Shown in pieces: positions 53,401-63,766 of a DNA stretch of 64,000 nucleotides. The stretch spans positions 975,159-1,039,158 of the forward strand of contig RPFO01000406.1 of NCBI GenBank assembly GCA_009746045.1, given 5' to 3'. The DNA is from Mesostigma viride (Eukaryota > Streptophyta > Mesostigmatophyceae > Mesostigmatales > Mesostigmataceae). The position numbers and the translations under genes are program-made. The number at the start of each line of letters is the position of its first letter. The first letter of the stretch is position 1. Under the pieces are notes generated by a model. The model was not told the DNA's origin. It saw nothing but the letters and a program-made list of their open reading frames with translations, and made no database searches.

Positions 53401-56400
53401 GGTGCTGCGTTCGGGTTCGCAGACATCGCCAAGCAGGCCGGGCGCCAGCTGGACGCGCACCTGCCGCAGCTTCTGCCGAAGCTCTTCCGGCTCCAGTTCG
53501 ACCCCAACCCTCGGATCGCAGAGGCCATGGGGCACATCTGGAAGGCGCTGGTGCCCGACACGAGAAAAGCCGTGGACCAGTACTTTGGGAAGATCCTGGA
53601 GGAGCTGACGGGACAGATGGGGTCGCGCCTGTGGCGGTCGAGGGAAGGCGCGTGCGCCGCACTGGGGGATCTGTTGCAGGGGCGGCCGGCCAGGGACGTG
53701 CTGCCTCACCTGGAGTCGGTGTGGACCATGTCGTTTCGTGCGTTGGATGACATCAAGGAGAGCGTGCGTGTGGCCGCGGGGATTCTGTCCCGCACGGTGA
53801 GTATCGACTAGTTTAGGCCTTGAATTAATGAACACGAGTTCTTAAGTATTGACGGAAGGGTGGATGGCTGCATTACTAGTTACTACTGCATGGTGGGTGG
53901 AATGGGGCAGCATCCTCTCCTGCACGGTGAGTACCAATTGGAGCGGTCGGCTAGGCGCGTTTTTCCCTGCATGATGAGGGCACTCTCTCTTGCGCCGATG
54001 GGAAGGGGTTGAGTGGTCGGAAAGACGGATCGGGATAAGTCGTGAAGGGTGCTACGAGGATGGAGCGGAAGGAAAGTTTTGCAGGGATGGGTTATAAATA
54101 GAAATGTGGATAAAGGGTGGGGATTTCTAGTAGTACTGCCGTCTATTTCAGCCTCTGTTGCTACTTCCGCCAATCATTGTGCTGTCGCCCTCCAGCTCAC
54201 GCGCTGTGCTTGTAGTCAACAGCGATGTTGTCAATAACTATCTGGCATCTGTTTTTGACAACATCACATCTCCTCTGTCCAGCATTTATGTAATACCACT
54301 ACTACTATATTTTTTGCATGAGAATCCTTAAAAATGAGCGGAACACCTTTCCTGATATCTCGTTTTCTAATTTCTTTCCCTGCATCCTTTTTTATACCAT
54401 CTGTCTGGTCGATTCGGGGACACACACACACACACACACACACATGGCAGGTGGCATCGCTGAGCATCCGCGTGTGCGACGTCGCGCAGACCTCCCCCGC
54501 CGAGGCGTCGCAAGCGCTCGCCATCGTGCTTCCCCTTCTCCTCGACAAGGGGATGTCCAGCGAGGTGGCCGAGGTGCGCGGCCTCTCCGTGCGCACGATC
54601 ATGAAGATCGTCAAGGGGGCAGGGCCCAGCGTGCGGCCCCACATACCCAAACTCGCCACGGCGATGCTGGAGTCACTCTCCAACCTCGAGGACGCTAGGC
54701 TCAACTACGTGGAGATGCACGCAGCCAAGATGAACCTGAGCACGGACAAGCTCGAGAGCGGACGTATCGCCGCCTCCAAGGACAGCCCCATGTGGGACAC
54801 CCTGGATTTGTGCCTCCGCCAGGTGGACACGTCCACCGCTGAAGCCCTTGTGCCCCGCCTATGTCAGCTTGTCCGGTCCGGTGTCGGGCTAAACACGCGC
54901 GCGGGGACGGCACGGTTCGTGGGGCAGCTCTCGGCGCGGCTCCGCGGCGACCTGCGCCCTCACACGCAGGCTCTTATCAAGGCGTTCCAGACGGCGATGG
55001 GGTCGGAGCGCTCTAAGGCCGTCCGGCAGGCGTTTGCTTCGGCAATCGCGTCCTGCCTGCCCTTTGCCGCCGACTCGCGTCAAGAGAAGGTCATCCAGGA
55101 GACGCTGGCACTATACCACGAGCCGGGCGACGCGGACGCCCGCTGGTGCTCCGCACAGCTCATCCGAGAGATTGCCCGCGGGGCCGGTGACGTGCTCCAG
55201 AAATACTCCTCCGACGTGCTCCCGCTTGCGTTCTTCGCACGGCAGGACGAGGAGGCCCCCGTTGCGTCTCTCTGGTCGGAGGTATGGGAGGAGAACAGCA
55301 GTAGCCAAGCGGCCACCGTGCGGCTGCACCTGGGCGAGATATCGACATTGTGCCACCAGGGTCTGGTATCATCCTCGTGGGGGCGCAAGAAGCAGGCCGC
55401 CAAGGCTGTGAAATCCCTCGCTGAGGCGGTGGGCACGCCCGGGGATGCCAGTAGCGGCAACGGTGCTGGTGGCGGGGGGGGAGGAGGAGGGGAGAGCGTG
55501 CTGCAGCCGCGTGCGCACGAGCTTGCGCGCACGTTGCTGGGTGAGCTGCCAGGGCGGCTATGGGATGGCAAGGAGACGCTGTTGGACGCGCTGGGCGCGC
55601 TGGTCAAGGCGTGCGGGGGTGCCGCTTTTGGCAGCAGTGGCGCCACCCCCGCATTGAGCGCTAGCACAGCTGGGGCAGGCGCCACTGCTGCTGCTTCTGC
55701 TCCTGCAGCGGGCGGTGTGCGGCCAGTGGACGCGGCGCAGGTGATCGAAGCGCTCGTCGCTGCGTGCGGCCGCCAGAAGAATGCGTACCGGCTGCGGGCG
55801 CTGGCCGCGCTGGAGACCTCCCTGGACGCGCTCGAGGGGGTGGATCTGTTCGACAAGGTGGCGCCCGTGCTGCTTGATGCCGTGCGCCAGCATCAGCAGG
55901 CGGCCGCCACTGCCGCGGGTGGCAGCAGTAACTCGTCGTCGGATGCTGCTGCTGCTGCTGGTGGTGGTAAGGGCAAGGAGGCGGCAGGGGAGGACGAGAA
56001 CGCACCGCCGGCACCACTCCCGCTAACCGAAGTGCTTGGCTGTCTGCGGGCCGCGTGGGTGTCGGCTAGTGCAGGGGTGATGGAGGCGAATGGCCAAGCC
56101 ATGGTGGAGGCGTTTGGTGCGGCGATGGCGGTGAACCGGACGTGGTCTGGTGAGCAAGGTCTCCTCTATTATTTCTCTGCAGATCTGTGACGATGCTGGG
56201 TAGTGGGTTCGCATAGTTCTACGCTCTTGTACCTGGCTGCGGACAGGGTGAACTCGCATGGGCACTGGGACGGGAACTTGGACAGGAACTTAAACATCCT
56301 CAAACGGATTGGGATGCCGGGGGGAACTCTGTTGCCGCAGCAGGCAGTGGCCCATGCATCGAGTGATGCATCAACTGGTGTCAAGCCACAAGCAAACCTA

Positions 56401-57008
56401 GCCTACCTGGCATTTGGGGCATGTTTGTGAAAGAAGTTGATGTCCCTTGTCGTAAGTAGATCAACCCCTTCTCTCATCAGCATGAATTGCCATGCATGTG
56501 TGCATCACCTGCGCCCTTACTGAGCCATCCATGGGTGTTTTCCCGCCTCGTTTCGCCTTTGCTCCCTTGCCAAATCCACAATGCACTGTGGTTTTCGCTG
56601 CTGGCAGAGCACGTGGCGGCCCTCACAGCTGCCAAGTCCTTTGCCGTATCCGCCTGCAAGAAGCTCCCGCCACAACCAGCCAGCGACGCCAGCTTCGCAG
56701 CAGGAGGACGGCCGAATCCAAAGGTGCTGTCCTGGATCCAGGATGCGCTGCTGCCCTGTGCCCTCCGCTGCCTGGATGACCTCAAGTACTCGCAAGTGCG
56801 CCAGGCGAGCTTAGAGTGCATCGAACGCATTGCTGAGAACACGCACAACCTGGGGGACTTGCGTGCTGAGGTGGCCAGCTCTGTCGTGGCCAAAGTGCAG
56901 GCCATGTCGGAGTCTGATAAGAACTCTAATGTGCGTGCCATGGCGCTGCGCACGCACGGCCTGCTTAGCAAAGGGAGCCCAGGCGGTAGTGAGGACATGA
57001 AGAGTTAG
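36438..57008 (+). CDS. ECM29: Proteasome adaptor/scaffold ECM29, 22 exons
   Basis: ECM29 is a HEAT-repeat protein that binds the 26S proteasome. Exons that join in phase: 36438-36620, 36823-36990, 37195-37284, 37578-37759, 38488-38581, 39539-39621, 40138-40244, 40858-41010, 41694-41758, 42681-42768, 43647-43725, 44481-44589, 45335-45394, 45950-46068, 47873-48164, 48838-49077, 49694-50095, 50696-51627, 52593-52857, 53227-53796, 54451-56149, 56608-57008. They sum to 6381 bp, about 2126 residues, somewhat longer than usual because of Ala/Ser-rich loops in exons 17, 18 and 21. Diagnostic stretches are VMEILSHINNRVRGQ, RGEELFKRRA, AANSFPSTLHPIF, RLKQMGMEFAVWTFKH, STYKELCSLANEMGQPD, GSRLWRSREGACAALGDLLQ, LRPHLP-like VRPHIPKLATAMLESL and SGVGLNTRAGTARFVGQL. 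All introns are GT-AG. Exon 18 could start three bases earlier. The start has a GCCATGG context. Confidence 0.95.
37778..37815 (+). repeat. Run of 38 G in ECM29 intron 4
   Basis: An uninterrupted G run begins 18 bases after the intron 4 donor. It can fold as a G-quadruplex in the transcript. The exact length is unreliable in any sequencing technology. Confidence 0.9.
39095..39172 (+). repeat. Short tandem repeat in ECM29 intron 5
   Basis: Three imperfect units of roughly 27 bp, each with ATGTATGTGTGGCT followed by AT-rich sequence, lie in intron 5. Confidence 0.7.
40277..40355 (+). repeat. (TG)n microsatellite in ECM29 intron 7
   Basis: A long TG run with a few GC interruptions begins just downstream of the exon 7 donor. 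Confidence 0.9.
44290..44420 (+). repeat. Compound (CT)n(GT)n(CT)n(CA)n microsatellite in ECM29 intron 11
   Basis: Four dinucleotide blocks follow one another just before the exon 12 acceptor. The GT and CA blocks are complementary and could pair in the transcript. Confidence 0.9.
46278..46362 (+). repeat. Direct repeat left of the intron 14 foldback
   Basis: CTGATATCGTTACAA through TCCTACAGGGTGG recurs in the same orientation, slightly diverged, at 47488-47560 on the other side of the foldback element. Confidence 0.75.
46430..47483. mobile_element. Foldback element with about 345-bp inverted arms in ECM29 intron 14
   Basis: 46430-46772 and 47137-47483 are inverted copies of each other (GTCAGGA at the outer ends, CACTATTTGCCAC, ACTTGACAATTTCCTGGGTC, CTTTGCCAGAACATCTTTT, GTGAATTGTGCCG). 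They are separated by a 364-bp loop, with roughly one difference in eight positions. Long inverted ends starting with G recall Mutator-like or foldback elements, but no 9-bp target duplication is seen. Instead, 75-85-bp direct repeats flank it. No transposase is present. Confidence 0.75.
47488..47560 (+). repeat. Direct repeat right of the intron 14 foldback
   Basis: This is the partner of 46278-46362. It starts four bases after the right arm of the foldback. Confidence 0.75.
50442..50482 (+). repeat. (ATT)n microsatellite in ECM29 intron 17
   Basis: About 13 ATT units are followed by a few ATC units. The repeat is intronic. Confidence 0.9.
54419..54443 (+). repeat. (CA)n microsatellite before ECM29 exon 21
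   Basis: A CA run ends seven bases before the exon 21 acceptor and takes the place of the usual pyrimidine tract. Confidence 0.85.
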
Positions 57009-57996
57009 ACTGTTGCGGATCAAAGGCCGGCCCTTAAACACATTGTAAGGAAGGTCCCTGTTATGTTACACTACTACTTGGCACAAGGGCCATGGAACCA
57101 GATGATGCAAGTACATGCCCTGTTATAATACAATATGAGACAAACAGCGCACACACCTGACTAATGCATCAATCTGGAACGTCTAGTATAGCTGGACCAC
57201 GGAAGCTCAAGCCTAGGCGCTGCCGCGTTTTATATCTTATGCACGCTTGATCGAAGGAGGGGTGTCCCGCTCAGTGTTGGGTACCGTGGGTCCTCCGGCA
57301 CTTTCCGGGGACGGCCGACGACGGGAGATAATGCATCGCCTAGCGAATTGCGGAACTCCTTCCGCGCCATTTTGGGGGACAACGGACATGAATCAGGACT
57401 GAGCACCACAATACAGCCCAATATGGTTTAATTTGTGCTCGGCCCGCCGGCCCGGCGCGTAGGTTAATCAGCAGGCTCCAGCCGGCTCCAGCCGGCTCTT
57501 CATGCTCATCCCATGCATGCAATAATGGTCGGCGGCGGGAGTTTAATTTGCGAAGTAGTGCACCACAAGCTACCACAAGAGTCATGCAGGACTCCACAAG
57601 ATCTGGTTGCTCTCTCCGTCCATATACTGGACGACGACCGACATCAGTCCAGTAAAAACGGATCGAGAAGTCCTTCCGGCCAGCCACTTGGGCGACGACT
57701 GTAACTCGGAACTCCTTCCTTTCCTCCATATCTGGACAACGGAACCCATTTTGGGCGAACCAACAGGCTCCTTAAGTCCCGTCCAAAAGCGGGACGACAG
57801 GTCGGCCGACACCGGAACCTGCATGCAAAATGGCTGATGGGGCACCCAGCTCCTTTGCTCGATGGCTTCATGACATTGAATGGGGTTGGCTTGATCGAGT
57901 TCGATGTCTGGCACTGTTCACGTCAAATTAAAGTTTTGGATGTCTATAATAATTAATCAATTATGTATCTATCAGACAGCCATGTTCATCAATGTC
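57009..57996. other. Intergenic stretch after ECM29
   Basis: No gene is recognised. A small CCGGCTCCAGCCGGCTC duplication lies at 57480-57500. Minus-strand frames at 57340-57914 look like nothing known. Confidence 0.4.
57044..57048 (+). promoter_or_regulatory. Possible TGTAA polyadenylation signal for ECM29
   Basis: TGTAA lies 36 bases after the ECM29 stop. In chlorophyte algae this pentamer is the main poly(A) signal. A five-base match is weak evidence on its own. Confidence 0.3.
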
Positions 57997-58008
57997 AATG
58001 CCTAGTCA

Positions 58009-58124
58009 CCCCTGTAACTAGGACCTAGATAGCTTATACCATCCATTCCATCCCATGTTCCCCTCCCACTGAGGACTTATGCTCACGTGACGCAGTCACG
58101 TGTCTATTAATTAATTAATTAATT
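58009..58124 (+). mobile_element. Short LINE B 3' end insertion with 12-bp target duplication
   Basis: 116 bp match the LINE B 3' UTR (5378-5480, opposite strand) nearly base for base and end in (TTAA)n. The insertion is bracketed by AATGCCTAGTCA at 57997-58008 and 58125-58136. It is a typical 5'-truncated retrotransposition product and shows that LINE B machinery was active in this lineage. Confidence 0.9.
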
Positions 58125-58250
58125 AATGCCTAGTCAACATTGAAGACAGTGGCAGCTGCCCCACAGTCAGGCTTTGCTTTGTTCTATAAAGGTTGCGTTG
58201 TACAAACTAAGCCTCAGCCAGTCGGCAACAGGCCCGTATGCTTCTTTTAA

Positions 58251-59988
58251 CCCGTGTTTTTTTAATTAGAACGCGATATATCGCGTTGTAAGCTTTTTTT
58301 AGAACGCGTATAGCACCTAAGGAAAATTTTTTTTCATGGTCATGTATATACTTTCCTGAAAGCCCATAAATCAAAGGATTTTTTGAGCTACTCAGACCTA
58401 CAAAATGCTAATTCATTAGAGAGATACACTGGTTTGAATACAGGGGGGTCTGACCATGACCGCGATTTCTTGACCCTAGGTCACAAGTCATGTGCTTATT
58501 CACAAATGGTTCATGAAAAAAATCTGGCTTCTTGCACGAGCTATGGGCAACATATGCAGGCTCTGTGAAACAAAACTCAGGCCCATTGGGCCACTGGAGC
58601 TATTTTTCATTAGCATCACAATTACAACGCAGTACAACGCAGTGGGAAAAATGAGAGCCCTTCACAACATGACGCAACGACATGAGCCCCATAAACGGGG
58701 CCATAGTGAGCTTGGAGGGTCAAAACGTTGAAAATAGGTGTTGTATAAGTTATACAGCATCAAACATGCATCAAACATCATGACTGGATGACCTAATATG
58801 ACTGAATCAGGCAGCCATAGCCAAAGCATCATCCACTCTCACAACGTGTTGAGCACATGCCTCGTGGGAACGGAGGTGCTGGGTTTTCATTCCATAACGC
58901 GTGCAATACTGAAAGAAAGAGGCACGTGTAATGCAAGGCTTGGATAGGTTGAGTGATCCATGAGCTTACATGCAGGCAAAGATGACGCTGGAATGCATGC
59001 TAGCAAATGGTGGCAAGATGCTAACAACACATGATTATACACCATGATTATGGGCACCTAGCTGGTCTTCTTGCAACAATCAACGCAGTATAAACCATCA
59101 ACATCCAATCCTCACGATATATGCACGGCTTGACGACGTATACAGCACCTAAATACTGCACAACTGCAACCTGCTATGGCTGACATGCAAGCAACGTCGA
59201 GTAGGATGGCGGTCTTAGAGAGGCTGGGCAGAGGTCGGTAGAAATAAGTGGAAAACTGGCAGAAACTAGGTAGAAACACGATATACTTACGCCTGCAAGC
59301 ACTATTGAGCCGGTGGCAGAGGCCATTTCCAGGAAAATACAGCATACCGTAGCAATAGCCACGGTCACGCCTTACGCTATTTGCAGGCACCATCATGCCC
59401 GGCGCTACCCAATAAAAGTCTGCACAATTCTCGGTTTAGCCGAGAGTCCGGACGTTCGGAATGAATAAACATGTGTTAAGAAGTCGAAACACCATGGAAA
59501 TACCAAGCATGGTGCCGCAGCAGACCCGAGTCTTGACGTAATAATATGTATGCCGGTTTCCAGGGTTTCCGCATGAAAGTTGGGTGAGAAACTGGAAAAA
59601 ACTACGTTTCCTTTGCCCCAGTACCTCAACAAACTCGTAGAAACCTAATTATCAACCTTTGAACGCATCATCATGGTCGTGCCACCCAACAGCCACTGAA
59701 ATTCGCGCGAAAACTGGCGAGATCTACGTGCCGCCATCGCCGTCGTCTTCACCTTCGTCCCGCGAAAATGCCTGATTTCAGTGGTACATATTTGTTTGCA
59801 GCTGTCACAAAAAAAATACCAAAAATACCAGGATTTTTTCTTTAATTCTATGAGATGTTTCTGACCTATCTTGAAAGTTTCAGACCAAAAATCGCATGTT
59901 TAATAGGTTTGCCACGTGTCAGATTACAACGCGATACATCGCGTTCTAACCCTACAACGCGATGTATCGCGTTGTAAAAAAACACGGG
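58251..59988. mobile_element. piggyBac-like non-autonomous element in TTAA
   Basis: Perfect 14-bp inverted ends CCCGTGTTTTTTTA (58251-58264, inverse at 59975-59988) are flanked on both sides by TTAA (58247-58250, 59989-59992), the signature of piggyBac insertions. Inside each end lie copies of an 18-bp palindrome: AACGCGATATATCGCGTT at 58270-58287 and two near-copies at 59928-59945 and 59956-59973. The 1738-bp interior has no transposase-sized frame, so movement would need an enzyme from elsewhere. Family assignment rests on ends and target only. Confidence 0.78.
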
Positions 59989-59992
59989 TTAA

Positions 59993-60352
59993 AAATGCAT
60001 CTCACTCCGCTCATACTCGACATGTGCGGACAGGTGCGGATAAGATAATGACAGCCTCAAGATACCATGGTCCTGATTTCCAGATTTCAAGCTTGCTTCG
60101 GTTGTCTCATTGATTCCAAGGTGATAACCTGGAAAGGAACTCACAAAGGGCCACCTGCTATGACAGAGTGCACTTGGATTAGACTGCATCATCTGGAAAT
60201 GCTCTGCTCATTGGGTTTCGGGCGGAATTGAGTTAACATTTGATGATTCAAAAAGCCCCAAGTAATCATCTCTCAAGCTTCACTGGCCAGCGGCGTCATG
60301 AATGTTGCTGCTCACAACCTGCTGAGATGTTATCGCGCAGGTCAACATCCTC
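59993..60352. other. Downstream flank of the right-hand gene
   Basis: This should include the 3' UTR of the minus-strand gene ending at 60353. 60036-60117 resembles 18121-18201. Nothing else is recognised. Confidence 0.4.
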
Positions 60353-63300
60353 CTATATGAGGAACTTGCCATCCACCAGGCTCTTCTTGGAGATGTTGTT
60401 CTCCCCCATCTGGTGCCGAAGGTACTTGATGACCTCCTCCACCACGTATGTGATCAGGACGGCTGCGCCCGTGTTCTTCAGGAAGCAGTCCACAATACCA
60501 AAGATGATGATGTTGAACAGCAGCAGCTGCACCTCCTTGCCGTAGAAGAGCACGTTCGAGAAGCGGTGCTTGAAGTCTGCATAAGACGAGGCAAAGTGCA
60601 GTGGGATGGCAACATCCCAACCGTTTACTTTCAGCAAACACTGGTGTAAAGAACAGTGAAATTTTGAGGTAATTATCACAGCCTTTAGCAAAATTATGCT
60701 ACTATCATCAAAGGGTAACTTGAAACCACAGGGGGGGGAACGTGAATGCACTTATGAAAAAGCTCACAGCCATTCAGGATGAATGGGAAACACACTTGTC
60801 AAGAAACATGGGAAGCTAATGGCATACACGCTAAAATTTCAAAGCTGCACCATTTCTTTCTACAAGAGCCAACGCATATTTCTACTGTTAGTGCCTACCA
60901 AACTCAAAGTTGCAGAAATTGGCCCTGGGTAATCGCATAACTGCTGCCACCAGAACTAGAGCAGGCTGCACACGAAGCATTTGGGACACCTGCACCCTAA
61001 GTCTGCCCCGCTGCAAGCTGCCAATAATAAAATAAGAAAAACCATTCACGCAAAAAAGGAAACCAGCCACAGAAAAGAAAACCAGCGGTTGGGCGGGCGC
61101 TAACTCCTGGCGCAACCTGGCGAAAACTGTCCAACCGGTGGCGTACCTTGATAGAAGATGGGCTGCCCATGCATGAGCACGGCCATGCTGCCTATCACGC
61201 ACATGCAGTGGTGGACACTAATAAAATTGCTGGCGTACATACCGTGGTAGAAGATGGGTTGCCTCAGCTGGAACATGTCGGGGGGGACGGAGAATAGCGA
61301 TGAGAAGAAGGTGCGCTCCGTCACCTGGTTGATGTCCACCTCAAACTGCGTCACCCACAAGGGCCATGGCCACACCCACATGCATGATGGCAATGGCAGG
61401 AAGATTTGAAAGGTGATGGCCGCACAACCACATCCACAATGATGTCACACGGTGGTGGCGACAAGGACGTGAGATGGCGCATGCCAAACAATAGTTAAAG
61501 GTATCAGGCACCACCCTCCTCACACACTTACCATCTTGACTACCCAACCCAGGGATAAAAGGACACTACTAGGCAATCAGACCAAAAGGGAATGCTCGCC
61601 GTGTTTTGCAGGCCTGCGAGGTACAGGGCTGGTCTTATTGACCGCGGTTGTAGGATGCTGATGTACGCATATCCGCGTGCTGAGTATCGTTTGATTGGCT
61701 CGTCTCATCACAATAGTGACTTAAGGTGCTCCGAGCGTCAGAGCAGGCAAGCCAACGCGGCGATGAAACTGACTAGCAAGGCACCGCCGATGTGAGCACA
61801 GTAGAATTGTCACCTGCAAGCTGACATCACCCCCACCTTTCCACCACAAGCACCATACTGCCAGGTTCAGGTGACCACACCCACATGGTCAGCATACTCC
61901 CTGACCTGGCTAACAAACCTGCATCCTCCGCCTGCTTCCTCACCTGGCTGATGAACTTTCGGAACAGGCTGGCAATCTCCAGCTGAGCGCGCAGCGTCGT
62001 TTCCTCCGGCACAAGCGGCGCCTGAAGACCGGCCTGCGCCGCCACGCCTGCAGGATGGGCAAGGGGTTGGAGATGGGGCCAAGATAAAGGTGGTTGGTAT
62101 ATCCCAAGTATATCAATCAGGTGGCATCAAGAGGCTGTGTTCCCAAGGTTTGGAGACAGGGGAAGGTGTCGGCACGAGGTATAGTCAACAGGTGGCATAG
62201 GCGTGAGGTATATGTATTAAGGACGGTGCAGGCACAGGAACATGTACACAGAAAGACCCGCAAAAAGAAGAATGAGTATATGCCTGAAAGGAAGGGTCAA
62301 TATGAGAATGAGCCAAGGCATGCGGATCAGACGATCATCAGCTCGTTAACACTGCCGCATGGTGGTCAAGGTGTCAAAAGCAGTTGCTGGTGAGTCAACC
62401 ATGCTCATGGTGAGCCAGCTATGCTCATATCTTCAACTACTTTCTCTCGGCAGCATGACGTGACTGCTCAGTGCTCTAGGCCGTGTCAAGGTAATCTGTG
62501 CCACTTCTGATTCTTTACTCATGGAGATCAATAAACGTACCTAGCCTCCCAGTCTCTCTGGCACGCAGCATGGCATCCTGTGAGAAGGGGGGGGGGGGGG
62601 GGGGGGGGGGCAACCCAGGGGGTCAAGGGAGCAGAGGCATGATAAGACTACAAGCACGTTGCAGCGCCAAAGTGAAGGAAAGAGAAAAAGAAGCGGCCAC
62701 CGTACGCTCAGCACCAACACGTACATCCAGTGCAAGGGGGTAAAGAACACAAGATGCCGAGCAAAGGAAAGCAGACAGGACAAACAAAGACGACAGAGAA
62801 TGGCAGAAGCCCCAGTAGTACTGCTAGCACCGGGAGTAGTACTAGAATGGGGAGTACTGCCAGGGTGGGTGGACGATTCCTCATTCCACCGAGCTGGCAA
62901 CAATCAGGGAATAGGCAACAATCAGGGAATAGGCAACAATCAGGGAATATGCAACAATCAGGGAATAGGCAACAATCAGGGAATAGGCAACAATCAGGGA
63001 ATAGGCGCGCTTAGCGGTGCCCGGCCATATCCCTCAGAGATAAGGATGATGTGAACACTAGCACACCTTCGTTGCTGTGGGAAGCAGCAGCGTACCTGGT
63101 CAGTTGTCGCTATATCTACCGGGCATCGTAAGGACCACCGCTCAGTGCCCACAGGTGTCCCTGGAGGATATACGACCAGTATTCCACACCCGCTTATGTA
63201 TAACGGTCATGATGGCTACTATTGGGCAAACATAGGCCGCGAATATGCAGCCCTTGCACTTGCTACCAACCCATGGTTTGCGTCCCGTGTAAGCGAGTCA

Positions 63301-63766
63301 TGGGTGATAAGACGTCGTGCATGCCAGAAGTAAATGCCTAACATGGTACGCGTGGCACAAAGTCTCTTCTTTATAGCAACAACTGTAGAGCGATCCATGC
63401 CGTGCTGCGGGTCCCGCCATGCGGCGCGGGAGGCCAGCCAGAGCAACGCCACCGTCGCAGAATGAGGGAACTCCCATTGTGCCCCGTTCGCCCTCGCCGA
63501 GCCTAGACTCACGCCGGTGCGAAGGTACACAGGATCTATGCCAGGATTGAACGTAGCGGACTGTATCCTGTGCCACACTGCCTGATCATGCCAGAAATAT
63601 CATCGTAGGACACCCCCACCAGGCCACTCACGTCGATGCGGCGGTAGAGCTTGTTGTCCACCTTGGCGCGCAGCTCGGGCGTGATATAGATCTCAAACGT
63701 CTGGTTGTCCATCAGCTCGCGGCGCTCTGCGTGGGACGTCAGCCCACGCGCCGCCACCACGCCATC
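60353..63766 (-). CDS. 3' end of an unidentified multi-exon gene (partial)
   Basis: Five minus-strand exons join into about 204 C-terminal residues: 63766-63632, 63560-63515, 62047-61944, 61345-61243 and 60576-60353, with the stop at 60355-60353. The peptide includes TFEIYITPELRAKVDNKLYR, FNPGIDPVYLRTG, LVPEETTLRAQLEIASLFR, VTERTFFSSLFSVPPDMF, then FKHRFSNVLFYGKEVQLLLF and VVEEVIKYLRHQMGENN. Phases agree at three of four junctions. The 63515/62047 junction only works as a GC-AG intron. The sequence looks like a conserved helical cytosolic protein; no signal peptide or catalytic motif is seen. I do not recognise the family. The gene continues past the right edge and is tail to tail with ECM29. 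Confidence 0.65.
62587..62610 (+). repeat. Run of 24 G
   Basis: A homopolymer in an intron of the right-hand gene; it is C-rich in that transcript. Confidence 0.9.
62896..63003 (+). repeat. 18-bp tandem repeat, six units
   Basis: Six units of GGCAACAATCAGGGAATA, one with a single change, lie in an intron of the minus-strand gene. The 18-bp length keeps a plus-strand frame open (repeating NNQGIG), but nothing suggests it is translated. Confidence 0.9.

Noticed and set aside
53119-53835. 238-codon minus-strand frame opposite ECM29 exon 20
   Set aside because: The sense strand is clearly ECM29 (STYKELCSLANEMGQPD); the antisense frame has no family features.
55080-55856. 258-codon minus-strand frame opposite ECM29 exon 21
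   Set aside because: It is a high-GC antisense shadow of a conserved exon.
62659-63054. Plus-strand frame with NNQGIG repeats
   Set aside because: It is an 18-bp tandem repeat inside an intron of the opposite-strand gene; open only because the unit is a multiple of three.
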